From Bacteroidia bacterium (GTDB lineage: Bacteria > Bacteroidota > Bacteroidia > Flavobacteriales > Flavobacteriaceae): DNA of 64,000 nucleotides. Each line of letters starts with the position of its first letter. Position 1 is the stretch's first letter. The stretch covers positions 92,549 through 156,548 of the forward strand of contig JAUIDI010000008.1 of the NCBI GenBank assembly GCA_030428705.1, read 5' to 3'. The notes under the pieces were generated by a model. That model was not told the origin of the DNA. It was given only the letters and a program-made list of their open reading frames with translations, and did not search any database. The translations under genes and the position numbers were made by a program. Shown here piece after piece: positions 52,201 through 59,525 of this stretch.

Positions 52201-54146
52201 ACAGTAGGGTTGCCGGGTTGAATACCAACAAGGGTTCGCAGCGCAGCAAAAACCTGTTGGTCGCCATTCGAACCCTGCAAAGGGAAAAAGAAAGGGACTT
52301 TCAGACCACTTTTCTATCGGGTACGCCCATTTCCAATTCGATTACCGAGGTCTATGTACTGTTCAAATACCTTATTCCCCATCGCATGCAGGAGATGAAC
52401 ATTACCTCCTTTGACCAATGGGCACAGGTGTTCGCCAACAAATCCTATGAATTTGAACCTACCGTTTCGGGAGATTATAAGGTTCGCGAGCGTTTCCGTT
52501 CCTTCAAGAAAATGAAATTGTTGTCCTCCCTCTACAACGAGATTTCGATTATCGTCAACGGAACTACGCACCAAATCGATAGGCCAAGAATGCAGCTCGA
52601 TGTCCATACGTTAAAACCTACTGCCGCACAATTGGCGTATTTTGACAGGATAAAGGAGTTCCTGCAAAGAGGGGATAGTAGCTTGTTGTACGGCGGAAAG
52701 GAATATACCGAAGAACAAAAAAGCGCCTTGTCGCTGATCGCGCTCCATCATATGCGAAATGCCTCTATCGATCCGAGATTGTTGAACCAAGAATTGGACG
52801 ACCCCGGGGAGGCCAAATTGCGGACCATTGCCTCTGAAGTCTATAAAACGTATGTCGAAACCAATGCTTTTAAGGGTACACAGGCCATTTTTTCTGATTT
52901 GGGGGTTCCCAAGGAGCATTTCAATATCTATGACGAGCTAAAGCGTATTCTGGTCGAGGAATATGGTGTTCCCAAAGAAGAAATAGTGTTCATCCATGAT
53001 TTTAAGACCGATAGAAAACGCTTGGAATGCTTCAAAAAGGTAAACGAAGGTTCCTATCGGGTAATCATCGGCTCCACGGAAAAGTTGGGGACCGGAACCA
53101 ATATCCAGCAACGTTTGGTACGGATACACCATGTGGATATTCCCTACCGGCCTACGGATATCGACCAACGCAACGGGAGAGGGGTGCGGAAAGGAAACCT
53201 TGGTGCCAAGGAACATTTTGACAACAAAGTCGTGGTATCGTTTTACATTGTCGAGAACTGTACGGATGCCCTAATGCTCAACAATGTGAACATCAAAAAG
53301 AACTTTATCGAGCAATTGACCAATGGCACGATACAGTTCAACAGATTGGATATGGGGCCGGTCAACGATGAGGGCTCCATTGATTACAAAACCTTGTTGG
53401 CCGTTGCCAAGAACGACCCTTTGTATCTGGAAAAGGAAGAGTTGGGCAAGCAATTGGACGAACTGAAACTCGAACGTTCCATTTTTAAAAAGAACCGTTT
53501 GGAGGCGCAGAACAATATCCATTTCTATGAGAACGAACTAATGAAAACGGGCAAAAACATCGCGAGTCTTCAAAACGATCTACCCTTATGGGAATCCCTC
53601 GCCGATAAAAGCATCTATTTTTTGAGTTTACTCAAAGCGTTGAAAATAGATGGTTCGACAGAAACGCTGGTCATTGGAAAAAAACTCCAGCATCTTTTAG
53701 GATCCAAGCGAAAAACGGTCGGGGAGCATATCATAGTCTCCCTCTTGGATGCCGAACTGAGGCTCAAGGTCATCGATAACGATGAACATCGGTTGTTTGT
53801 CAAGACCCCGAATGCCAGCTACGTCCATGGTTCCCAGAAAATTGTGGCCAATCCCCTAAGTATTGCGGAATATATGTACAATGCCTTGGCCAAGATACCG
53901 AAGACCCTCAAAACGCAGACGGAACTGAAAGACGATTTCGGCAAGGCGGTAGCGGCCAATAGAAAGGTGTTGGAACTGGAATTCGACAAGTCGGAACAGT
54001 TGGTACAGATGGAAGAACGGTTGGAAGAAATCAATCTTTCCTTGGAAGATAAATACGATGTTGAACCCGAGGAAAAAGAAGAAGAATCGACTTCACGAAC
54101 GAAATCCGTCCAAAAAGTCTCCCATACGCCAAACATCTCTTTATAG
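49275..54146 (+). CDS. DNA N6-methylase/SNF2-type helicase fusion of the mobile element
   Basis: A 1623-residue protein. The N-terminal third is a DNA methyltransferase: 'VLEPSAGNGLFIREL' (SAM motif near 104-118) and 'DLVVGNIPFGASKIF' (NPPY-like catalytic motif near 170-184). The central to C-terminal part is an SF2 helicase: Walker A-like 'GFGKTLDMA' near 796, 'MVDESHKFKNL' (DExH-like) near 960, 'FLSGTPISNS' near 1015, 'GTGTNIQQR' near 1272 and 'RNGRGVRKGN' near 1298. The C terminus is a coiled coil. Proteins of this build are very common in Bacteroidetes ICEs and large phages and may protect or process incoming DNA. No restriction nuclease motif is visible. Confidence 0.88.
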   Translation: MKYSKKRYLDHLVRTLDALHAPESDPHLFINNLGFGNIYDILKNEEYRSVFLERLERYFGQEYAPTVLASLEKSSLNSYFTPVPIIRSIGSFLNGLQGFKPETVLEPSAGNGLFIRELLKQFPAARYTAFEKEILTTLILEHNFKPNTNVQIFGVPFENMAQTDAGRKYDLVVGNIPFGASKIFDTALNGHPLQARISKNIHSYFVYKTLSCLKPAGVSVLICTKNFLDKVQYAPIRKHLMETNNFLGGVRLPDTAFAQENTAVVTDILVFQNNQGIETTAEQQNINALFSDTVEQVVGENTVQFSSYFSIYGNRVLGEIAEGGMYDQTDYTVNNAIDLEGLQLAITQKLGDFGLADKTRAIEKKPIEFSSKEPLAPIPKLQYKGILKAGNLVIREQKIAKILENGVLEVLTVKPKEFDRLSKILALRDTYLELLDTDRSMGQKTLDSLNYQYDLFDFQYGKLHDKANYPFVTLDIQGPMLLALERPDNGTFLKADILVNPWSGMAKTPEKLSLEDAIYFSLNKYNGIDADVLARMTGGAKESLIKDALERQLLFLNPEGNSVVLAPKFLFLSGTIYEKINFYRRNDFGPYQSYIDKNYIDRSLLALEGVKPPVTPFEDLDIKLHEPWFPLEITQAFLYDTYQTLAHIAYNESTSKYMVKIETYEYQEVRKFYVRSENRSYYFTDILEGALNSTIPYISKGPKGNKKTDKARMQEIRIKFEILYKDFHNYIMGKPDLRKELELIFYRMYDAKVHPKYDGSYLKFEGLQQFTPYPSQKDTVAGIIINQGLLVNKEVGFGKTLDMALASYKLKELNLSKKTLVIGLRSTIVQLRNELLNAFPNMKLLVAHDKVVSGLANRNAFFAKIASTDCDVVLMSHDTFKFIPQSPKVIHDIINEELANLERDLNVIHEDKYSISKRVLKGLQQRRENLKATLDEVYFQMQQKQSEVINFDQMGFGHIMVDESHKFKNLMYTTRHSRVAGLNTNKGSQRSKNLLVAIRTLQREKERDFQTTFLSGTPISNSITEVYVLFKYLIPHRMQEMNITSFDQWAQVFANKSYEFEPTVSGDYKVRERFRSFKKMKLLSSLYNEISIIVNGTTHQIDRPRMQLDVHTLKPTAAQLAYFDRIKEFLQRGDSSLLYGGKEYTEEQKSALSLIALHHMRNASIDPRLLNQELDDPGEAKLRTIASEVYKTYVETNAFKGTQAIFSDLGVPKEHFNIYDELKRILVEEYGVPKEEIVFIHDFKTDRKRLECFKKVNEGSYRVIIGSTEKLGTGTNIQQRLVRIHHVDIPYRPTDIDQRNGRGVRKGNLGAKEHFDNKVVVSFYIVENCTDALMLNNVNIKKNFIEQLTNGTIQFNRLDMGPVNDEGSIDYKTLLAVAKNDPLYLEKEELGKQLDELKLERSIFKKNRLEAQNNIHFYENELMKTGKNIASLQNDLPLWESLADKSIYFLSLLKALKIDGSTETLVIGKKLQHLLGSKRKTVGEHIIVSLLDAELRLKVIDNDEHRLFVKTPNASYVHGSQKIVANPLSIAEYMYNALAKIPKTLKTQTELKDDFGKAVAANRKVLELEFDKSEQLVQMEERLEEINLSLEDKYDVEPEEKEEESTSRTKSVQKVSHTPNISL

Positions 54147-54330
54147 GTTTTTGGGCGTTGGCCGGGCTATCCGCTATATCGCCCTTGCGGACCCCAAGGT
54201 TTCGTACGCCTTGAAAGAGCTCCGCTGTCGCTTTTCAACGCAACGAACCCTAAGGGGTCCACTGCGGTCGATGACGCTGCTATCCCTAACGCGACATATA
54301 TCCAGTTGGAGACTCGATAAAGTTATGTGA
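54147..54330 (+). other. Conserved-looking non-coding block after the helicase gene
   Basis: The stretch has no credible gene: the overlapping open frame 54058-54330 is a shadow with Arg-rich nonsense. I recall closely similar DNA ('GGGCTATCCGCTATATCGCC' and 'GACGCTGC') in many Bacteroidetes conjugative elements. GGACCCC (about 54188-54194) and GGGGTCC (about 54254-54260) can pair over 60 bases, and CAAGG/CCTTG pairs inside. It may be a structured RNA or a recombination boundary before the cargo island. Conservation is from memory. Confidence 0.3.
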
Positions 54331-54478
54331 TTCTAAAAACCTTCATTTTGCAGAATCACATTTCAACCGGTGTTCTAAGAACACTGAATAAATCCGGTTT
54401 AAAACATATAAACAAAAATTTCGAAGGGCAAATTTGCCAATGAGATTAGTTTGGGAACCACCACTTTGAACATTGCTA

Positions 54479-54733
54479 TCACAATTTGACTCTTACCCAG
54501 CCCGTTTCAGGTAACGCGTATCTATCAAGCTTCATTACAACGTGGTCCCCTTGCTGGTATTTATATTTAAGAAACGTACAGTCATCATTGCTTTCCAGAT
54601 AAAAGAGGCCAAGCCTTTTCGGAAAGGGCAATTTCATGTTTTCACATTCCGTATTCAGCCGATGCCTACCTATCTCTTTCAGCAAATGCTCTAAAACAAA
54701 TTTATCGGCATTTCGAAAAACAATATTCTTCAT
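54479..54733 (-). CDS. Small protein, unknown
   Basis: An 84-residue product with an even mix of Leu, Lys and Glu, ending in short beta-like segments ('HVVMKLDRYALPETGWVRV'). It contains one Cys and no signal peptide. It is divergent from the SRAP gene, which starts 113 bp away. Nothing recognisable; it could be a small regulator. The region from 54331 to 54478 holds no gene. Confidence 0.4.
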   Translation of the reverse strand: MKNIVFRNADKFVLEHLLKEIGRHRLNTECENMKLPFPKRLGLFYLESNDDCTFLKYKYQQGDHVVMKLDRYALPETGWVRVKL

Positions 54734-54845
54734 TGAATTGGATATAATCCATAATTTAGGATTTTATCCAAATATAGAAAATGAAATGTTTGTCTTTTCG
54801 ATTTTAACATATTTCATTAATTTGATGGGCTAAAACCGTTTAGAT

Positions 54846-55613
54846 ATGTGTTATGACATTAAAGCACAATTAGAAACCCAGCTAAGAAGGGCGATGCGTG
54901 ATGGGGATGAACATGCTATTGAGGAAATTATGGAAAAGCTCGCTCCTTTGACCGATCTTCCCTTATATCATTCAAAAGGTTTCGGCCATCCCTCACTTTT
55001 GATCTATACGGACGAGGACCCATTCTTCCCCCAAGTATCCACATGGGGACTCGTTCCCGAGGATGCGGAGGACAAAAGCTACTGGAACAACACATTGAAT
55101 GCCAGGGGAGAAACCATATTCAGTAAACCTTCCTTTCGAGAGTCGGCTAAAAAACGAAGATGTCTTATTTATTGTGATGCGTTTTACGAGCACCATCATT
55201 TTAAGGGCAAGACATACCCTTTTCTTATCAAAAAAAAGGACAATGAGCCTATTGCCCTTGCAGGACTTTGGAGCGTTTGGAAAGATTACAAAACAGGCGG
55301 TATATGGAACACTTTTGCCATAGTGACCACCAAACCCAACCCGTTAATGGCGAAACTCCACAATAATCCCAAGGCAAAATACGGACCTCGTATGCCATTG
55401 ATACTGCCAACCGAACTTGAAGATGAATGGATCCAACCTTTTGATGAAGAACTCTGGGAGAACGGCCAGAAAAAGGCGATCCAAGAATTGATACAGTCAT
55501 ATCCCGAGGAGAAATTGGATTATTATACGGTTGGGCGGCTTAGCGGAAAGGAATATGCCGGAAACGTTCCTGAGATTTCGGAACCTTTGGAATATCAGGA
55601 ATTGGTTTTCTGA
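54846..55613 (+). CDS. SRAP (HMCES/YedK-like) abasic-site protein
   Basis: A 255-residue protein whose Met is followed by Cys2 (MCYDIKAQ), the residue that forms the thiazolidine bond with abasic DNA in HMCES/YedK. Other motifs are 'TWGLVPEDAED', 'LNARGETIFSKPSFRESAKK' (the conserved NARxE), 'CLIYCDAFYEHH' (catalytic region), 'LAGLWSVW', and 'LHNNPKAKYGPRMPLIL' with the conserved His. It shields abasic sites in single-stranded DNA, which fits DNA moving by conjugation or repair after attack. It is at the left edge of the defence island. Confidence 0.9.
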   Translation: MCYDIKAQLETQLRRAMRDGDEHAIEEIMEKLAPLTDLPLYHSKGFGHPSLLIYTDEDPFFPQVSTWGLVPEDAEDKSYWNNTLNARGETIFSKPSFRESAKKRRCLIYCDAFYEHHHFKGKTYPFLIKKKDNEPIALAGLWSVWKDYKTGGIWNTFAIVTTKPNPLMAKLHNNPKAKYGPRMPLILPTELEDEWIQPFDEELWENGQKKAIQELIQSYPEEKLDYYTVGRLSGKEYAGNVPEISEPLEYQELVF

Positions 55614-55636
55614 TTGAAGATTGTGTAGCCTTCTAT

Positions 55637-55679
55637 AGCCTTGCCCTTTTTTGGGGAAGGCTTCAAAAAGGGTAAGGCT
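55637..55679. terminator. Bidirectional intrinsic terminator between SRAP and ADP-ribosylglycohydrolase genes
   Basis: AGCCTTGCCCTTTTT (55637-55651) and AAAAAGGGTAAGGCT (55665-55679) pair over 15 positions with one G-T wobble, leaving a 13-base loop. The stem carries A- and T-tracts in both directions, which fits termination of both convergent genes. Confidence 0.7.
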
Positions 55680-55738
55680 TCACTCTTTGTAACTTTGGCT
55701 TATGTTTTGGCTAGAAAGAATTGCAAATGTATATGGCT

Positions 55739-57274
55739 TTAGCGTTTGACTCTATTTTCAATTAGCTTTATTATTTCCTTAAATTCTTTTTTATCCGATT
55801 CATTTAACGAATTCATAAACTTTTCAAACCGTTCTTTTGATTTGTAATCCAAATTAAGGCCATTCCATAAGTCTACTTCATTTTCCAAATTCTCAGTAAA
55901 TAATTCAGTTCTGTTTTCTTTTTCGATACCCAATAATTTCGCAAATCGACAAAATTGTCCAATCTCAAATTGCACATCTAAAATAAGATTGTATTTGCCT
56001 CTTGTTAATGTTTTTTGTCTGTCGATAGCTTTAATTGTTCCATTTCCTAAAGTTTCGAGATATACTTTGTCTTCAACTTCATAATTGTCTTTTTCAATAT
56101 TCGAAATTGATTTAAGATTTTCATTTTTCAAATGTTGTTTAAATTCTGCTCGACTTTCTGAAATTTCAAGTAATCGAATTGAAATTGCATCAATATAATC
56201 TAGGTCTTGGACGTTTTTCCATTTTGAGGGAATAATTGATTGTCCGTGTAAAGCACCAATTAATCCACCTGCAAATGCCGCAATACTATCCGTATCTGTT
56301 CCAATTGAATTTACAGCTTGTTCAATCCCCCTTAATGGTTCGTTCGAATACTTACAAGTCAAATAGATACCTGCAATTACAGTTGAAGTGCCTGAACCTT
56401 TCGTTTCTTTTTTATAACAGCCAAGTTTAGTCAATGCATCAAAATCAGATGAATTACTAGTTATTAACTTGTATGTTGTTCTTAAATATTCTTGGGTTTC
56501 ATCAATTATCGATTTGAACAAAATTCTAAAAGGTTCTTTAGAGTTTTTATTCCATTCGTTTTCCCAATTTTTAAATTTAGAACTATTTAAAAAATCTATT
56601 GAAAATTTCTGATGAATATCTTTTCCTAATTCAGTTAGGAAATTTTTGTAATTGAAATTTTCTGGACTAAATCTTAAAATGGTATCAACAGAATATCCAT
56701 ATAACATTGCTCCTAAAATAGCCCTTGGATGTCCGTGAGTTATAATACTATTGCCAAAAATTTCTTCTTTAATTTTGTCAGGTTCTCCGAAATTTGCTAA
56801 TGCAATTGGCAGTATTCTCATTGCTGCACCATTCGCTCCGCTTTCTCGATAGTCTATTGTTGTTTTTCCTGCTTTGAAAGAAAAAAAATTGTTATTCCAT
56901 CTTGCAGATTTTCTTTCTATTTTTTGAGCTGCATTTTTAATAGTTCTTCCTGCACCTCTAGAATATAATAACCAATTTGGTAATTCTTTTTTTGCAAAAT
57001 ATTGTTGGTCAACAAAACCATCTTTATTAATCGAGCGAGCTACAGAAAGTAAAAGTTGAGTGTCATCTGAATAAGAACCTGAATTTAGATTATCAATGTA
57101 GCCGTGAAATCTGCCTCCAACGTTTTTTTTCCAATCGTGAAAAGAATTAATGTAATCGGTTCCGAATTTTTTCTTTAGCGAGTCTTGACTTTTTTCAAAT
57201 TCGGTCATCCAACCTAAAGCATCTCCAATTGCTGCAAGTTTTAAGCTGCCTTTATATTTTGTTTCTGCTTTCAT
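55739..57274 (-). CDS. ADP-ribosylglycohydrolase (DraG/ARH-like), probable antidote of the adjacent DarT
   Basis: A 511-residue protein. The first 350 residues carry ARH motifs: 'IGDALGWMTEF' near 16-26, 'SDDTQLLLSVA' near 67-77 (metal Asp pair), 'GANGAAMRILPIA' near 157-169, 'THGHPRAILGAM', and 'GTDTDSIAAFAGG' near 325-337 (second metal Asp pair). These coordinate Mg2+ in enzymes that remove ADP-ribose. The C-terminal ~160 residues are an unrecognised extension. The start overlaps the DarT stop by 4 bp, so it is translated together with the toxin. Its expected target is therefore ADP-ribosylated DNA. It lacks the macrodomain that DarG antitoxins use. Confidence 0.85.
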   Translation of the reverse strand: MKAETKYKGSLKLAAIGDALGWMTEFEKSQDSLKKKFGTDYINSFHDWKKNVGGRFHGYIDNLNSGSYSDDTQLLLSVARSINKDGFVDQQYFAKKELPNWLLYSRGAGRTIKNAAQKIERKSARWNNNFFSFKAGKTTIDYRESGANGAAMRILPIALANFGEPDKIKEEIFGNSIITHGHPRAILGAMLYGYSVDTILRFSPENFNYKNFLTELGKDIHQKFSIDFLNSSKFKNWENEWNKNSKEPFRILFKSIIDETQEYLRTTYKLITSNSSDFDALTKLGCYKKETKGSGTSTVIAGIYLTCKYSNEPLRGIEQAVNSIGTDTDSIAAFAGGLIGALHGQSIIPSKWKNVQDLDYIDAISIRLLEISESRAEFKQHLKNENLKSISNIEKDNYEVEDKVYLETLGNGTIKAIDRQKTLTRGKYNLILDVQFEIGQFCRFAKLLGIEKENRTELFTENLENEVDLWNGLNLDYKSKERFEKFMNSLNESDKKEFKEIIKLIENRVKR

Positions 57275-57933
57275 ATAAAGCGATTTGGTGAAAATATTTC
57301 TTTATCAACAATAAAATTACTTGTATCAAATTCAAAAAGTGAAGCCTTTGCTTCGGCAAGTTCATTTTCTGATTGGAAACATACTTCAATAATATTCTTT
57401 ATAGAAATAGAATCTTTGACGAGTACTTCCGCTTGAACATTGGTTGGATATTTGGATTGTATATTATTTCTTGTGCCAAATGGAATCGGAATGTTTGTGT
57501 CAAACATCATTTTAAACTTATTTAAATCTGTCGTAATTCCAATATTATTTGCTGCTCGAGAAGCAGCGTTTGTTACTGCAAATTTTGTTTTGTCTTTATA
57601 AATCAACTTTGGATTTATTTTTAAAATGCACCACTTTATTATGTAGTCATCTTTTGTTTTTTCTCTGAATTTTGAAAAGAGGAATGTATTTGGACAAGAA
57701 ATAGATAAATTAATGTAGCTATCATCATCAAATCTTAAACTATCAGGAAATTTCACATAATCTATAATATCAATTTGTTCGGTATCTGCTTCTTTAATTG
57801 TTTTTCTGCTTATCAGTTTTTGATGTTCATAAATGCCATATAGGTTTATTGTAGGCGTAAAGTGAATTAGATACTCAATTCCTCTTTTTTCTATTTCCTT
57901 TTGAAATTCTTTATAATTTGTCTTTAAGCTCAT
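57271..57933 (-). CDS. darT: DarT-family (DUF4433) DNA ADP-ribosyltransferase
   Basis: A 220-residue cytoplasmic enzyme. 'YLIHFTPTINLYGIYEHQKL' near 20-39 matches the DarT start 'YHIThxxNLxxIL'. Near 70-85 the segment 'SYINLSISCPNTFLF' is the PN-containing region, 'FAVTNAAS' near 117-124 is the NAAS motif, and 'NVQAEVLVKDSISI' near 166-179 contains the Glu predicted to be catalytic (about 169). DarT enzymes use NAD+ to attach ADP-ribose to thymine or guanine in single-stranded DNA. I cannot tell which subfamily this is. It lies 8 bp after the helicase gene. Confidence 0.85.
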   Translation of the reverse strand: MSLKTNYKEFQKEIEKRGIEYLIHFTPTINLYGIYEHQKLISRKTIKEADTEQIDIIDYVKFPDSLRFDDDSYINLSISCPNTFLFSKFREKTKDDYIIKWCILKINPKLIYKDKTKFAVTNAASRAANNIGITTDLNKFKMMFDTNIPIPFGTRNNIQSKYPTNVQAEVLVKDSISIKNIIEVCFQSENELAEAKASLFEFDTSNFIVDKEIFSPNRFI

Positions 57934-57941
57934 AAGTATAG

Positions 57942-59495
57942 TTAAAAAGGTAAATCATCTTTACTAGAGCTTTTATGCTTTTTCTTATGACTTATTTTTT
58001 CAAGTAATTCTGAATCAATCTCATCCAAATATCTAGATGGCTCATAGTCAGCGCTACTGAACAGATACAGGTTATTCTCTGCTCTTGTCATACAAGTATA
58101 TAGAAGGCGCCTTTCTGTAGAAATATGAAAATCGTCATCGGTATCTATAAATCCAGTAGGTGAAGGAATAATATCGTCATTTAAATCTAATATAAAGACA
58201 CTATTAAATTCAAGTCCTTTTATTGAGGACATAGTACAAATTTTGACACTATCGCTATCATAGTTTACATAGTTGTTGTCTTTTATTAGTTCAGTTTGAT
58301 AATTATTTTCTTTAAGAAAAGTATCTATTTGCTGAACTCCATAATGTGTTCTGTTCAAAACTATAGTACTCGATAATTGATTTTTTTCTTTAAGTAAATC
58401 TAATTGCGCAATTAGTTCTTGATGTTGTTCATCTGTATCGGAAAAGATTCCCAATTTAGGTTTATCTCCATTTCTAACTGAAAATTCAATTTCAGTAAAA
58501 TCCTCTCTATCTGTTTCTTTTTCCAATAATGAATTTGCCGCTTGTGCAATTTGTATAGTATTTCTATAGTTTTTCTTAAACGAGATTGTTCTACCGCCTC
58601 TAACTTCTATTCCGACCTCTGACCAAGTAAATCCACTTTTGTAAATTCTTTGGGCAGCATCTGCAATTAGCGAAATGCTATTTGTTTCGGTTGAGACTAA
58701 TTTTGAAATAGCAAGTACTTGTGCTTTGCTCAAGTCTTGTGCTTCATCAATGATAATATGAGTAAAAGGTGGGTTGAAATCAGATTTTTTGTCAATGATT
58801 TCTATAACTTTGGAAGCATAGTCATCATAATCCATTTTGCCCATTTGTTCTAATTCTTTGTTGTAATCAGTATAAATTTGCCATATAATTTTTTTATCGT
58901 CTTTTGTTACTCTGTCGGAAGTTCCTCTACCTGTTCTCCTTGCCTCTATATATTCTGATTTAGTTTTAAAAAGTTTACCTTTTATCCAAGCAATTTCTTC
59001 TTCAAAGAATTCTGTTGGTTTTTTTGCGAAAGAATTTGATAAATACCTAATTCTACATCTGTTAATTATTTGTGTTTGTTTATAGCCAAGTACTGTTTTC
59101 CATATAGTTTTGGTTCTACCATTTTCATATTCGGTTTCTCTCATTTTTATTCCATTCTGTTCTAAAAAAGAAAAAGCCCAAGAATGAAAATTCACGATTC
59201 TAACATTTAAACCATCTTTTGTTCTTGGTTTAATTTCATCACTTTCTTTTTGATAACCACCATTGATAAATGGCTTTAAAGCATTAATATAAGCTGCGAG
59301 CGTCTTATTGTAAGTAAAAATTACAATTTTAGTCTCTTGGAATAGATTGGCTTGGGTTTCCACAAGATGCTTCGCTCGATAAAGTGCGACTGTGGTTTTT
59401 CCGCTGCCTGCCACTCCTTTAATCTGAATTGGGTTTGTTGGTGGTAAAAACAATACTTTTTTCTGTTCTCCTTTTAGTGTTATTTTTTTCAGCAT
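57942..59495 (-). CDS. UvrD/Rep-family SF1 helicase
   Basis: A 517-residue ATPase with all SF1 core motifs: 'GVAGSGKTTVALYRA' (Walker A, Lys 33), 'VIFTYNKTLAAYI', 'IIIDEAQDLSKAQ' (DEAQ box near 247-254), 'SLIADAAQRIY' (motif III), 'ICTMSSIKGLEFNSVF' (motif V) and 'RRLLYTCMTRAENNLYL' (motif VI). It is shorter than UvrD (about 720), having reduced 1B/2B domains. No nuclease motif is present. It lies 30 bp after the Argonaute gene and 8 bp before DarT, between the two NAD-using modules. It may unwind DNA to provide a substrate for either. Confidence 0.88.
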   Translation of the reverse strand: MLKKITLKGEQKKVLFLPPTNPIQIKGVAGSGKTTVALYRAKHLVETQANLFQETKIVIFTYNKTLAAYINALKPFINGGYQKESDEIKPRTKDGLNVRIVNFHSWAFSFLEQNGIKMRETEYENGRTKTIWKTVLGYKQTQIINRCRIRYLSNSFAKKPTEFFEEEIAWIKGKLFKTKSEYIEARRTGRGTSDRVTKDDKKIIWQIYTDYNKELEQMGKMDYDDYASKVIEIIDKKSDFNPPFTHIIIDEAQDLSKAQVLAISKLVSTETNSISLIADAAQRIYKSGFTWSEVGIEVRGGRTISFKKNYRNTIQIAQAANSLLEKETDREDFTEIEFSVRNGDKPKLGIFSDTDEQHQELIAQLDLLKEKNQLSSTIVLNRTHYGVQQIDTFLKENNYQTELIKDNNYVNYDSDSVKICTMSSIKGLEFNSVFILDLNDDIIPSPTGFIDTDDDFHISTERRLLYTCMTRAENNLYLFSSADYEPSRYLDEIDSELLEKISHKKKHKSSSKDDLPF

Positions 59496-59525
59496 ATCAA
59501 TTCAGTTTCGTTTTGTGCATTGCCA

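Noticed and set aside
51695..52267. A 190-codon open frame on the minus strand
   Set aside because: It is a shadow of the helicase motifs in the opposite strand, with Cys/Ser-rich composition.
54058..54330. A 90-residue protein overlapping the helicase gene end
   Set aside because: The frame starts inside the helicase gene and is Arg/Lys/Ser-rich. The region looks non-coding and structured.
57271..57933. DarT as part of a canonical DarTG pair
   Set aside because: No macrodomain gene is adjacent. The partner with the 4-bp overlap has ARH motifs instead.
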